This document shows positions 26,507 through 34,065 of a stretch of DNA of 64,000 nt, piece by piece. The notes beneath the pieces are model-generated. The model searched no databases. It saw only the letters and a program-made list of their open reading frames with translations, and was not told the DNA's origin. This DNA is from DASXAI01 sp963798445 (GTDB taxonomy: Bacteria > Actinomycetota > Acidimicrobiia > Acidimicrobiales > Ilumatobacteraceae): the NCBI GenBank assembly GCA_963798445.1, contig CAWCTH010000008.1, positions 1 to 64,000 on the forward strand. Reading direction: 5' to 3'. Each line of letters begins with the position of its first letter. The stretch's first letter is position 1. The translations under genes and the position numbers were made by a program.

Positions 26507-28069
26507 GTGTCCGACCCGGCGTGGTGGCAGCGGGGCGCCATTTATCAGATCTACCCCCGCTCTTTTGCCGACAGCAACGGGGACGGCGTCGGCGACCTGC
26601 CCGGCATCGCCGCCCACCTCGACCACCTCAGCGACCTGCGTGTCGAGGCGGTGTGGCTGTCGCCCATCTATCCCTCCCCGATGGCCGATTTCGGCTACGA
26701 CGTGGCCGACTACTGCGACGTCGATCCGGTCTTCGGCACCCTCGCCGATCTCGATCGGCTCATCGCGCAGTGCCATGGGCGCGGCATCAAGGTCGTGCTC
26801 GACTGGGTGCCCAACCACACGTCGGATCAGCACCCGTGGTTCGTGGCGTCGCGCTCCAGCCGCGACGACCCCAAGCGCGACTGGTACGTGTGGCGCGACG
26901 GCGCCCCCGGCGGCGGCCCGCCCAACAACTGGCGTTCCTCGTTCGTGGCCGTCGGGCCGGCGTGGACCTACGACGACGCCACCGGGCAGTGGTACCTGCA
27001 CTCCTTCGAGGCCGAACAGCCCGATCTGAACTGGGACAACCCAGAGGTCGAGGCGGCCATGCACGACGTGCTGCGGTTCTGGCTCGAACGCGGCGTGGAC
27101 GGCTTCCGCATCGACGTGGTGCACAAGCTGTCCAAGGACCCGACGCTGGCTGACAACGTCCCCGGTGGGCGCGCCCATCACGAGGACTGGGACCACATCC
27201 ACGACCGGATCCGCGGCATCCGCCGGGTCGTCGACGAGTACCCGGACCGCATGCTGGTGGGCGAGGTGTACCTGCTCGACCTGCGCAGGGTCGTGAGCTA
27301 CGTGCAGGGCGGCGACCAGCTGGACCTGGCGCACAACTTCGTGTTCGTGAAGCTGCCCTGGAGTGCCAACGCCTTTCGCGCTGCCATCGACGACTTCGAT
27401 GCTCTGGCCGACGCCGCCAGCTGGCCGGCATGGTTCCTGGCCAACCACGACAACTCGCGGGTCGCCAGCCGCTTCGACACCGACGGTCAGGGACCGGCGC
27501 GCGCCAGAGCCGTTGCCCTCATGCTCTACGCCTTGCGCGGCACGCCGTTCGTGTTCCAGGGCGAGGAGCTGGGCCTGCCCGATGCCGAGATCCCTGCGGA
27601 TCGCATCGTCGATGTCGACGGCCGCGACCCGGAGCGGGCGCCGATCCCGTGGCGGCCACCGTCGCTGGCCGGCCCGGGCGCCGGCTTCACCACGGGCGAA
27701 CCGTGGCTGCCGCTGGTGGCCGACGCCGAGCATCTCGCCGTCGAGCGCCAGGCGGCCGACCCTCGTTCCACGCTGATGTTCGTCCGGGAGCTGGCGGCGT
27801 TGCGGGCGGCCATGCCGGTGCTGCAGACCGGCGTCCAGACCACGCTGGACGCCGGCCCGGCCGTGCTGGCGTGGCGCCGCGACGACGACCACGACCGGGT
27901 GGTGGCGGCGGTGAACTTCGCGCCGGAGGCAGTGCCACTGGGGCTCGAGCCCGACGAAGGCGTCGAGGCGACAGTGCTGCTGTCCACCGATCCCGATCGG
28001 AACCGCGGCCTGGTCGTGCTGTCCGAGCTGGTGCTCGGTCCAAGCGAAGCCATCCTGCTCCGCCGGTGA
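26507..28069 (+). CDS. Alpha-glucosidase, GH13 family
   Basis: About 520 residues from GTG 26507; earlier starts (ATG 26,438 or 26,450, GTG 26,498) overlap or abut the divergent dioxygenase gene. Opening 'WWQRGAIYQIYPRSFADSNG' and 'DGVGDLPGIAAHLDHLSDL' is typical of oligo-1,6-/alpha-glucosidases. Catalytic residues: nucleophile Asp in 'GFRIDVVHK' (about D203), acid/base Glu in 'LVGEVYLL' (about E253) and Asp in 'LANHDNSR' (about D315). Also 'DWVPNHTSDQHPWF'. No signal peptide, so it hydrolyses alpha-glucosides in the cytosol. Confidence 0.9.
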   Translation: MSDPAWWQRGAIYQIYPRSFADSNGDGVGDLPGIAAHLDHLSDLRVEAVWLSPIYPSPMADFGYDVADYCDVDPVFGTLADLDRLIAQCHGRGIKVVLDWVPNHTSDQHPWFVASRSSRDDPKRDWYVWRDGAPGGGPPNNWRSSFVAVGPAWTYDDATGQWYLHSFEAEQPDLNWDNPEVEAAMHDVLRFWLERGVDGFRIDVVHKLSKDPTLADNVPGGRAHHEDWDHIHDRIRGIRRVVDEYPDRMLVGEVYLLDLRRVVSYVQGGDQLDLAHNFVFVKLPWSANAFRAAIDDFDALADAASWPAWFLANHDNSRVASRFDTDGQGPARARAVALMLYALRGTPFVFQGEELGLPDAEIPADRIVDVDGRDPERAPIPWRPPSLAGPGAGFTTGEPWLPLVADAEHLAVERQAADPRSTLMFVRELAALRAAMPVLQTGVQTTLDAGPAVLAWRRDDDHDRVVAAVNFAPEAVPLGLEPDEGVEATVLLSTDPDRNRGLVVLSELVLGPSEAILLRR

Positions 28070-28070
28070 C

Positions 28071-28102
28071 TTGACGTTCCCCTAGCGGGAGGGTGTCACG
28101 AT
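28071..28102 (+). promoter_or_regulatory. MerR-type promoter/operator of the merR gene
   Basis: TTGACG at 28,071 and CACGAT at 28,097-28,102 are separated by 20 nt, longer than the normal 17. The spacer holds a rough inverted repeat (ttcccctagcgggaggg). This overlong spacer is the hallmark of promoters that MerR proteins untwist. The -10 box ends only 6 nt before the GTG start, implying a leaderless mRNA. Confidence 0.6.
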
Positions 28103-28108
28103 GCAGCG

Positions 28109-28933
28109 GTGACGGCGTATCTCACGATCGGCGAGTTCTCGCGCATGACGTACCTCAGCGTGAAGGCGCTGCGCCACTACCACGACGTCGGGCTGCTCGA
28201 GCCGGCCGACGTCGATCCGGCTACGGGCTACCGCTTCTACGCGGTTGCCCAGGTGCCGGTCGCTCAGGCCATCCGCCGCTTCCGCGACCTCGACATGCCG
28301 ATCGACGACGTGAAGGCCGTACTGGACGCCGGGGACACGACCTCGCGCAACGACGCCATCGTCGCCCATCTGCAGCGCATGGAGCAGCGGCTGGAGGAGA
28401 CCCAGACCACCGTCGCCTCGTTGCGGGCGCTGCTCGAGGGCGGACCGTCGCTGGCCCCCATCGAGTACCAGACGGTGCCCGCCACGATGTCGCTCGCCGT
28501 CGCCGGCGACGTGAGCTTCGTCGAGGCCGGAGCGTGGCTGCACGACGCTTTCGACGAGCTGACCGCCGCCATCGCCAGCAGTGGTGCCGAACCGGTCGGG
28601 CCGAGCGGCGGGCTGTACTGGCCCGAGTTCTTCGAGGAGGGCGTCGGCCCCGTCGTGGTGTTCGTGCCGATCGCCGGCGAGGTGTGGCTTCCGGTCGGGC
28701 GAGTGGAGCTCTTCACCGTGGCGGCCGCCGACCTGGCCGTCGTGATGCACCATGGTCCGCTCACCGATCTCGACCAGAGCTACGGCCGGCTCGGCGCCCA
28801 CCTCGCCGAGCGTGGCATCGGTGCCCCTGGTCCTATCCGGGAGCGGTACCTGGTGGCCGAGGCCGACGACCCGGCCGACCTGCGCACCGAGGTGGGCTGG
28901 CCGATCGACAGAGGTCACACGTCGACGGCTTGA
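28109..28933 (+). CDS. MerR family regulator with GyrI-like effector domain
   Basis: 274 residues from GTG 28109. The N-terminal winged helix reads 'YLTIGEFSRMTYLSVKALRH' and 'YHDVGLLEPADVDPATGYRF', then a dimerisation coiled coil 'VAHLQRMEQRLEETQTTVAS'. Residues ~125-270 form a GyrI/BmrR-like small-molecule domain ('VGPSGGLYWPEFFEEGVGPV' and 'VMHHGPLTDLDQSYGRLGAH'). Such regulators switch on efflux or detoxification genes on binding a compound. Matching operators stand before this gene and before the next gene. Confidence 0.86.
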   Translation: MTAYLTIGEFSRMTYLSVKALRHYHDVGLLEPADVDPATGYRFYAVAQVPVAQAIRRFRDLDMPIDDVKAVLDAGDTTSRNDAIVAHLQRMEQRLEETQTTVASLRALLEGGPSLAPIEYQTVPATMSLAVAGDVSFVEAGAWLHDAFDELTAAIASSGAEPVGPSGGLYWPEFFEEGVGPVVVFVPIAGEVWLPVGRVELFTVAAADLAVVMHHGPLTDLDQSYGRLGAHLAERGIGAPGPIRERYLVAEADDPADLRTEVGWPIDRGHTSTA

Positions 28934-28960
28934 CCCTCCCGCGGCAGGAGGCCCCACGGT
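28930..28960 (+). promoter_or_regulatory. MerR-type promoter/operator of the SnoaL-like gene
   Basis: TTGACC (28,930-28,935) and CACGGT (28,955-28,960) are separated by 19 nt, and the spacer contains the inverted repeat CCTCC-cgcggca-GGAGG. It resembles the site before the merR gene. The start codon is 6 nt beyond the -10 box, so this transcript also looks leaderless. Confidence 0.6.
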
Positions 28961-28966
28961 GGAGCC

Positions 28967-29368
28967 ATGAGCAATCCGATGAGCATCGACCAGATCACGT
29001 TGCCCCTCGATCAGTTGATTGATCGCTACCTCGCCGTGTGGCATGAGCCCGATCCGGCGGCGCGCCGCCTCGCCGTGGAGGAGCTGTGGGCGCCCGACGG
29101 CCTGAACGCGACGTCCACGCTGATGGCTCGGGGCTACGACGAGATCGCCGCCAGGGTGACGAGTGCCTACGAGCGCTTCGTCGCCATCGGCGAGTACCGG
29201 TTCCGGCCCCGTGGCGCGGCCGCCGCTCACCACGACTCGGTGTGCTTCGAGTGGGAGATGGTGGGCGTCGCCGACGGCGCCGTGGCCGGCGGCGGCCTCG
29301 ACTTCTTCCTGCTCGCCGCCGACGGGCGCATTCTCGGCCTTTACCAGTACGGGGCACCGGCCCGGTAG
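28967..29368 (+). CDS. SnoaL/NTF2-like protein in the MerR regulon
   Basis: 133 residues of the NTF2-like superfamily: 'QLIDRYLAVWHEPDPAARRL', 'AVEELWAPDGLNATSTLMAR', 'GYDEIAARVTSAYERFV', 'HHDSVCFEWEMVGVADGAVA' and 'GGLDFFLLAADGRILGLYQY'. The fold forms a pocket used by isomerases, cyclases and binding proteins. Catalytic residues cannot be named. The upstream MerR-type operator suggests it is the target of the preceding regulator and handles a small hydrophobic compound. Confidence 0.83.
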   Translation: MSNPMSIDQITLPLDQLIDRYLAVWHEPDPAARRLAVEELWAPDGLNATSTLMARGYDEIAARVTSAYERFVAIGEYRFRPRGAAAAHHDSVCFEWEMVGVADGAVAGGGLDFFLLAADGRILGLYQYGAPAR

Positions 29369-29444
29369 GCCCGCAGCCGGTTCCCGCCACCCATTCCGCC
29401 CCTGTCGCGGGGTGCGGGCTCAGATCATGAAGGCAACGAGAACC

Positions 29445-30701
29445 TCAGCCGATGTCTCGCAGCCGGCGCGTCAACAGCGCCCGCTCGGCGGCGGTGCGGG
29501 CCAGTGCCCGAGCCTGTCCGAGGGCAGCGCGCGCCTCGGCGGTGCGGCCGACGCGTCGCAACATCTCGGCGCGCGTGGCATGGAACAGATGCAGCCCGTC
29601 GAGGGGCCGGTCATCGGACCCGGCGATGGCGTCCACGATCGCCAGTGCAGCTTCGGGCCCGCTGGCCTCGGCCACGGCGACGGCGCGGTTGAGCTCGACG
29701 ACGGGTGACGGCGCCACTTGGGCCAGCACGCCGTACAGCGCGGCGATCTGCGGCCAGTCGGTCGCCTCGAGCGAGGGAGCCTCCGCGTGCAGCGCAGCGA
29801 TGGCGGCCTGGACCGCGTACGGCCCGACCTGACCCATCGACCGCCGCAGCGCATCCTCCACCATGGTGGTGCCTTCGGCGATCTGGGCCCCGTCCCAACG
29901 GGTGCGGTCCTGGTCGGCCAGCAGGAGGAGCCGCCCGTCGCGGTCGACTCGCGTGTCGCGGCGCGAGTCTTGCAACAGCATGAGCGCGAGCAAGCCCGAC
30001 ACTTCGGGCTCGTCGGGCATCAGCTCCACGAGCAGCCGGCCGAGGCGGATCGCCTCGACGCACAGCTCCCGCCGCACCAGGGTGTCGCCGGCGGTGGCGG
30101 CGTAGCCCTCGTTGAAGACGAGGTACACGACGGCCAGGACGCCGTCCAGGCGATCCGGCAGCTCGTGATCGGGCGGCACCCGGTAGGGGATGCCGGCGCC
30201 GCGGATCTTGCGCTTGGCCCGCACGATCCGTTGCGCCATGGTGGGCTCGGGCACGAGGAAGGCGCGGGCGATCTCCTCGGTGGTGAGCCCCCCGAGGGTG
30301 CGAAGGGTGAGGGCGATGCGGGCGTCGGGCGCCAGCGCGGGATGGCAACAGGTGAAGATGAGGCGGAGGCGATCGTCGGCGAGTGTGGTCATGTCGGCCT
30401 CCGCCGTGTGGTCGGTGTCCGGGGCGGCTCGGGCGGTCTGCTCCGTCCACGCCGCCACCTGTTTGCCTTCGCGCCGCGCTTCGCGCCGGACGCGGTCGAT
30501 GGCTCGGTGACGGGCCGTCGTGAGCAGCCAGGCGCCTGGCCGGTCGGGTAGGCCATCGCGTTCCCAGCGCTCCAGGGCGATGACGAAGGCCTCTTGCAGC
30601 ACCTCCTCGGCCAGATCGAAATCGCCGGTGAACCGGATGAGGGAAGCCAGCACCTGCCCCGACTCCTCCCGGAAGAGGCGGTCGAAGTGGGCTGACTCCA
30701 T
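29445..30701 (-). CDS. ECF42-type RNA polymerase sigma factor
   Basis: 418 residues. Sigma region 2: 'MESAHFDRLFREESGQVLAS', 'LIRFTGDFDLAEEVLQEAFV' and 'RPGAWLLTTARHRAIDRVRR'. Region 4: 'LTLRTLGGLTTEEIARAFLV' and 'PEPTMAQRIVRAKRKIRGAG'. The ~220-residue C-terminal extension with TPR-like helices ('AVVYLVFNEGYAATAGDTLV', 'DGLHLFHATRAEMLRRVGRT') is diagnostic of the ECF42 group, which lacks an anti-sigma factor and is linked to YCII/DGPF proteins. Exactly such a gene lies immediately upstream, with stop and start overlapping. Confidence 0.9.
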   Translation of the reverse strand: MESAHFDRLFREESGQVLASLIRFTGDFDLAEEVLQEAFVIALERWERDGLPDRPGAWLLTTARHRAIDRVRREARREGKQVAAWTEQTARAAPDTDHTAEADMTTLADDRLRLIFTCCHPALAPDARIALTLRTLGGLTTEEIARAFLVPEPTMAQRIVRAKRKIRGAGIPYRVPPDHELPDRLDGVLAVVYLVFNEGYAATAGDTLVRRELCVEAIRLGRLLVELMPDEPEVSGLLALMLLQDSRRDTRVDRDGRLLLLADQDRTRWDGAQIAEGTTMVEDALRRSMGQVGPYAVQAAIAALHAEAPSLEATDWPQIAALYGVLAQVAPSPVVELNRAVAVAEASGPEAALAIVDAIAGSDDRPLDGLHLFHATRAEMLRRVGRTAEARAALGQARALARTAAERALLTRRLRDIG

Positions 30702-31063
30702 CAGCTCACCATGAAGTCCAGGAGCGGTCGGACCTCGATGACGTCGACCTCATGACGCACACCGGGTAGCTGCGCCGCCAGCTCGAGCGCCCGGTCCAGG
30801 TCCTTCACGTCGACGAGGTAGTAGCCGCCCAGCACCTCTTTGGTCTCGGCGTAGGGGCCGTCGGTGAGCGTGCGCTGGCCGCCGCGGCTACGCACGGTGG
30901 TCGCCGTCTCGACGCCCTGGAGCGGGTCGCCGGCGATGAACTCGCCGCTGTCGATGATCTGCCGGGTGTATTCGATGTACTCGCCGTTGATGCCCTCGGC
31001 GATCTCCGGCGACAGCTCGGCGTAGGCGTTGGGCGGCGAGTAGATGAGCAGCATGTACTTCAC
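30701..31063 (-). CDS. YCII-domain (DGPF) protein partner of ECF42
   Basis: 120 residues: 'MKYMLLIYSPPNAYAELSPE', 'TDGPYAETKEVLGGYYLVDV' (the DGPF-type motif) and 'KDLDRALELAAQLPGVRHEV'. YCII proteins have a ferredoxin-like fold with a putative catalytic His/Asp; their reaction in ECF42 systems is unknown. Its stop overlaps the sigma factor start, giving one transcript. The ribosome site 'gaggacctcc' region precedes the ATG. Confidence 0.9.
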   Translation of the reverse strand: MKYMLLIYSPPNAYAELSPEIAEGINGEYIEYTRQIIDSGEFIAGDPLQGVETATTVRSRGGQRTLTDGPYAETKEVLGGYYLVDVKDLDRALELAAQLPGVRHEVDVIEVRPLLDFMVS

Positions 31064-31138
31064 GGAGGTCCTCCTCGGGCAGACGGCCCGGTTTGCCGTC
31101 CTACGTTGCCGACGAACAGCCGGCCGTCACATCGACAG

Positions 31139-31621
31139 TCAAGCCAGATTTTCCACCAGCAGATCGAGGGCGGCGACGGTGAAGGCGATCATGTTGGCGC
31201 CGCGGTCGTCGACCCCGGTCAGCACGTGGCGGGTGGCCTCCGACGGACCAGCCACGGCCAGCCAGGCGTGACCGGCGGGGTCGCCGTAGCGGTTGGCCGG
31301 GCCGGCGGCGCCGCCTTCGCCGATGCCCCACGTGGTGCCCAGCCGGGCCTTGATCGCTCGGGCCAGGTACTGGGCGAACTGCTCGGTGGCGCCGCGGAGG
31401 CCCGGCGGCGTCTCGATCACGTCGCCCAGCAGACTCTCCTTGGCGGCGAAGGTGTAGACCACCGCCCCGCCCACGTAGTACGCCGACGCGCCCGGCACGG
31501 CCAGCAGCGCGGCAGAGACGAGGCCGCCACAGGAACCCTCGGCCACACCGATGGTGTCGCCTCTGGACTTGAGCAGCGCAGCGGCCCGCTCGGCGCGGGC
31601 CATGACGTCAGGATCGAGCAT
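31139..31621 (-). CDS. CinA C-terminal-domain (PncC-type amidohydrolase) protein
   Basis: 160 residues from ATG 31621. Family signatures: 'GDTIGVAEGSCGGLVSAALL' (the AESxTGG-like active-site segment, here AEGSCGG), 'GGAVVYTFAAKESLLGDVIE' and 'TWGIGEGGAAGPANRYGDPA'. Classical PncC hydrolyses the amide of NMN with Ser/Lys/Tyr residues. Here the Ser of 'AES' is shifted or replaced (A-E-G-S-C), so the activity is uncertain. It diverges by only 37 bp from the cysteine-synthase-like gene, so their promoters overlap. Confidence 0.82.
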   Translation of the reverse strand: MLDPDVMARAERAAALLKSRGDTIGVAEGSCGGLVSAALLAVPGASAYYVGGAVVYTFAAKESLLGDVIETPPGLRGATEQFAQYLARAIKARLGTTWGIGEGGAAGPANRYGDPAGHAWLAVAGPSEATRHVLTGVDDRGANMIAFTVAALDLLVENLA

Positions 31622-31658
31622 GGGCGGGAGCGTAGGGCCCCGAGCCCATACTGAGCAG

Positions 31659-32615
31659 ATGGCGACGGTGTCCCGCGCGGTGTCCGGTTCGGTGTTCGGT
31701 TCGGTGCTCGGCTCCGTGCTGGAGGCGATCGGGGCCACCCCTGTGGTGGAGCTGAGCCGGTTCCACCGCGGCGCGGGACGCATCCTGGCCAAGCTCGACT
31801 ACCTCAATCCGGGTGGGTCGAAGAAGGACCGCATCGCCCTGCGCATGATCGAGGACGCGGTCGCGCGCGGCGCGCTTCGTCCCGGGCAGGCGGTGGTGGA
31901 GCTCACGAGCGGCAACACCGGTACCGGCCTGGCCATCGTGTGTGCCGTCATGGGCTACCCGTTCGTGGCCGTGATGTCGCGCGGGAACTCCGAGGAACGG
32001 GCCACCATGATGCGGGCGTTCGGCGCCGAGGTCGTCCTGGTCGACCAGATGCCCGGCTCGGCCCACGGCCACGTGTCCGGTGACGATCTGGCGTTGGTGG
32101 AGGAGGCGGCGCAGGCCCTGACGGCCGAGCGCGGTGCTTTCCGCGCCGATCAATTCCACCTGGTGGGCAACGCCCGCGCCCACGAGGACGGCACGGGTGA
32201 GGAGCTGTGGGAGCAGTCGGGCGGCGCCATCGACGTCTTCTGTGAGTTCGTGGGCACGGGCGGAACACTGGCCGGGGTGGCGCGAGCGCTGAAGGGCCAC
32301 GATCCGGCCATCGCCTGCTACGCCGTGGAGCCGTCGGGGCCGGACCACCGCATCCAGGGCGGTGGGTACTCGATGCCGTCGCTACCGCTGCTGGACCCGG
32401 CCCTGGTCGACGGCCAGATCAAGGTCACCGACGACGAGGCCATCGACGCCACCCGCCGCCTGGCCCGCACCGAGGGGATCTTCGCCGGGTTCTCGGCCGG
32501 CGCCAACCTGGTGGCGGCCGAGCGCCTGCTTGCTGGGGCGCACCGGGGCCAGACCATCGCGGTGGTGCTGGCCGACTCGGGCATGAAGTACCTCAGCACC
32601 GACCTCTGGGCCTGA
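31659..32615 (+). CDS. PLP-dependent cysteine-synthase family enzyme
   Basis: 318 residues from ATG 31659; the frame is open further upstream but overlaps the divergent gene. PLP Lys in 'LNPGGSKKDRIALRMIE', substrate loop 'VVELTSGNTGTGLAIVCAVM', cofactor phosphate loop 'FVGTGGTLAGVARAL', and the closing 'VVLADSGMKYLS'. The family includes O-acetylserine sulfhydrylase and cystathionine beta-synthase. No CBS tail is present. The N-terminal ~20 residues ('SRAVSGSVFGSVLGSVL') are repetitive and may be an over-call with a later GTG start. Confidence 0.87.
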   Translation: MATVSRAVSGSVFGSVLGSVLEAIGATPVVELSRFHRGAGRILAKLDYLNPGGSKKDRIALRMIEDAVARGALRPGQAVVELTSGNTGTGLAIVCAVMGYPFVAVMSRGNSEERATMMRAFGAEVVLVDQMPGSAHGHVSGDDLALVEEAAQALTAERGAFRADQFHLVGNARAHEDGTGEELWEQSGGAIDVFCEFVGTGGTLAGVARALKGHDPAIACYAVEPSGPDHRIQGGGYSMPSLPLLDPALVDGQIKVTDDEAIDATRRLARTEGIFAGFSAGANLVAAERLLAGAHRGQTIAVVLADSGMKYLSTDLWA

Positions 32616-32658
32616 CGGGTCCACGGGGCCGCGTTCCGGCGCCGGCGCCCGCGCCCGC

Positions 32659-32735
32659 CATTTCGCGCGAACTTCCGCGCAGGCTGAACGCTTGGCCCCG
32701 CTCCAGCGCCACCAAGCGCGCAGGCCGCGCGAAAT
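32659..32735. repeat. GCGC-rich palindrome between convergent genes, copy 4
   Basis: Outer arms 'catttcgcgcg' and 'cgcgcgaaatg' are exactly complementary, as are inner 'gcttgg' and 'ccaagc'; the right arm contains 'gcgcaggccgcgcg'. It belongs to the same family as the elements at 13.0 and 22.8-23.0 kb. Sitting between two converging genes, it may act as a bidirectional terminator. Confidence 0.6.
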
Positions 32736-32749
32736 GTGGCGGTTGGCGA

Positions 32750-32816
32750 TGGAGGCGGCGGGGTGGGGGGCGGGGGGGTGGCGGGGTAGCGGGGCGGCGG
32801 GGCGGCGGGGCTGCGG
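32750..32816 (+). other. G-rich tract, quadruplex-prone
   Basis: About 65 bases on the plus strand contain repeated runs of three to seven G (ggcgggggg, cggggt, cggggcggcgggg). It lies directly after the stop codon of the leftward RDD gene, so its transcript there would be C-rich; the other strand would carry the G runs. No coding signal. Confidence 0.55.
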
Positions 32817-34031
32817 TCACTCGTGGCGTTGGGCCAGGAAGCGCAACTGGGCGGCGCGGGCGTCCCACTCGTAGACCTCTTTGGTGCGAGCGATGAGGTC
32901 GTGCAGGGTGCGCCGGTCCCGCCGGAACAGGCCGAGGAACAGCCCGAAGCAGAACAGGAGGAAGCTGAGTGGCAAGACCAGCGTGCGCCACGCGGCGCGG
33001 CGGCCGCTGACGTCGGTGCCGTCGAGGCACAGCACCTTCAGGCCGAGCAGGCCCTTGCCGGGCGTGCGGCCGAGCAGGCCTATGGGTACGGCGAAGTAGA
33101 GGAACAGCCACACCACGAACGCCAGCCCGGCGAGAGCCTGGTGGTCGCTGGGCTCCCAGGTCTCCCCGAGCACCACCTCCACGCCGAGCGACAGGAGCCG
33201 CTGGCCCACGACGAACAGGACGCTCAGCAGGAGCCAGTCGAAGCCGAACGCCAGGACGCGGCTGACGGCGCCCGCCGGCTGGCCCTGCAGGTCGACGTCA
33301 TGGCCCGGCAGCAGGGCCCGCCGGAGCCGGGAACCGGATGGCGAGGCGCCGTCGGAGGCGATGGTGCCGTCGGGTGGGACGGGCGCGGTGGCGCCGTCGG
33401 TGTCGGAGACGGACGAACGGTGGAAGACCCGGTCGATCACGCCGTAGGTCACCAGGTCGGCGGTCACCACCTGCCGGCGCAGCGCGTCCAGCACGGTGGT
33501 GAAGACGCTGCTGGTGGACTTGGCGATGAGCGCACCGATCTCGGTGCGTTCGACCAGCGCGACGGTGTCGACCCGCGCCAGCACCTCGTTCACGTCGACC
33601 CGGGCAATCACCGCGTCCAGGTCGAGGCGAGCGACCACGGCGTCGAGGTCGAGGCGAGCGACCACGGCGTCGAGGTCGAGGCGAGCGACCACGGCGTCGA
33701 TGTCGACCCGAGCGACCACGGCGTCGATGTCGACTCGAGCCACCACCGCGTCCAGGTCGACCCGGTCGATGATCTGGTTGATGTCGACCCGGTCGATGAT
33801 CTGGTTGATGTCGAGGCGAGCGACCACGGCGTCGAGGTCGATGCGCTCGATGACACCGTCGATGTCGACCCGGGCCAGCACGTGGTCCACGTCGATGCGG
33901 TCGAGCACACTGTCCACGTCGACCTGGTCAACCACAGGCGACACCAGTGGGCCGACGACGGCGCCGATCATCCGGCCGGCGATGATCTGACTCCGCCGAG
34001 CATGCTCTGGACGGTGACCGTTCTGTGACAC
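32817..34031 (-). CDS. RDD-family membrane protein with nonapeptide-repeat N-terminus
   Basis: 404 residues from GTG 34031. Residues ~37-171 are fifteen 9-residue repeats of the form [VIL]D[VIL][DN]xV[VIL]xR, such as VDIDAVVAR and LDLDAVVAR. After a ~90-residue linker, the C-terminal RDD domain has three to four helices: 'RVLAFGFDWLLLSVLFVVGQ', 'LAFVVWLFLYFAVPIGLLGR', 'TPGKGLLGLKVL' and 'LPLSFLLFCFGLFLGLF', with the charged 'RRTLHDLIARTKEVYE'. RDD domains occur in transport-related membrane proteins of mostly unknown role. The repeat array precedes the membrane part and should form a rod or surface in the cytoplasm. Confidence 0.85.
   Translation of the reverse strand: MSQNGHRPEHARRSQIIAGRMIGAVVGPLVSPVVDQVDVDSVLDRIDVDHVLARVDIDGVIERIDLDAVVARLDINQIIDRVDINQIIDRVDLDAVVARVDIDAVVARVDIDAVVARLDLDAVVARLDLDAVVARLDLDAVIARVDVNEVLARVDTVALVERTEIGALIAKSTSSVFTTVLDALRRQVVTADLVTYGVIDRVFHRSSVSDTDGATAPVPPDGTIASDGASPSGSRLRRALLPGHDVDLQGQPAGAVSRVLAFGFDWLLLSVLFVVGQRLLSLGVEVVLGETWEPSDHQALAGLAFVVWLFLYFAVPIGLLGRTPGKGLLGLKVLCLDGTDVSGRRAAWRTLVLPLSFLLFCFGLFLGLFRRDRRTLHDLIARTKEVYEWDARAAQLRFLAQRHE
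33519..33923 (-). repeat. 27-bp coding tandem repeat array (15 units)
   Basis: The DNA encoding the nonapeptide array has a 27-bp period; several adjacent units are identical or differ by one or two bases (for example 'gtcgaggtcgaggcgagcga' repeated). Near-identical neighbours mean recent duplication or gene conversion, so unit number may vary between strains. Confidence 0.8.
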
Positions 34032-34065
34032 GCGGTCATTCTCGTCTATTTCGCGCCACTTCCCA

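Noticed and set aside
26177..27892. Minus-strand frame of 571 codons over the alpha-glucosidase
   Set aside because: Antisense to a GH13 enzyme with all catalytic residues; composition is typical of a shadow frame.
28082..29233. Long minus-strand frame of 383 codons
   Set aside because: It lies antisense to the MerR and SnoaL-like genes, which have clear family motifs; it has no motif of its own and reflects GC-rich third positions.
33519..33923. CRISPR array
   Set aside because: The 27-bp period has no spacers and encodes a continuous nonapeptide repeat; no cas genes are present.
32823..34028. Plus-strand frame with 'DVDPSDHGVDVD' repeats
   Set aside because: It is the antisense image of the RDD nonapeptide array; the minus strand carries the RDD domain and membrane helices.
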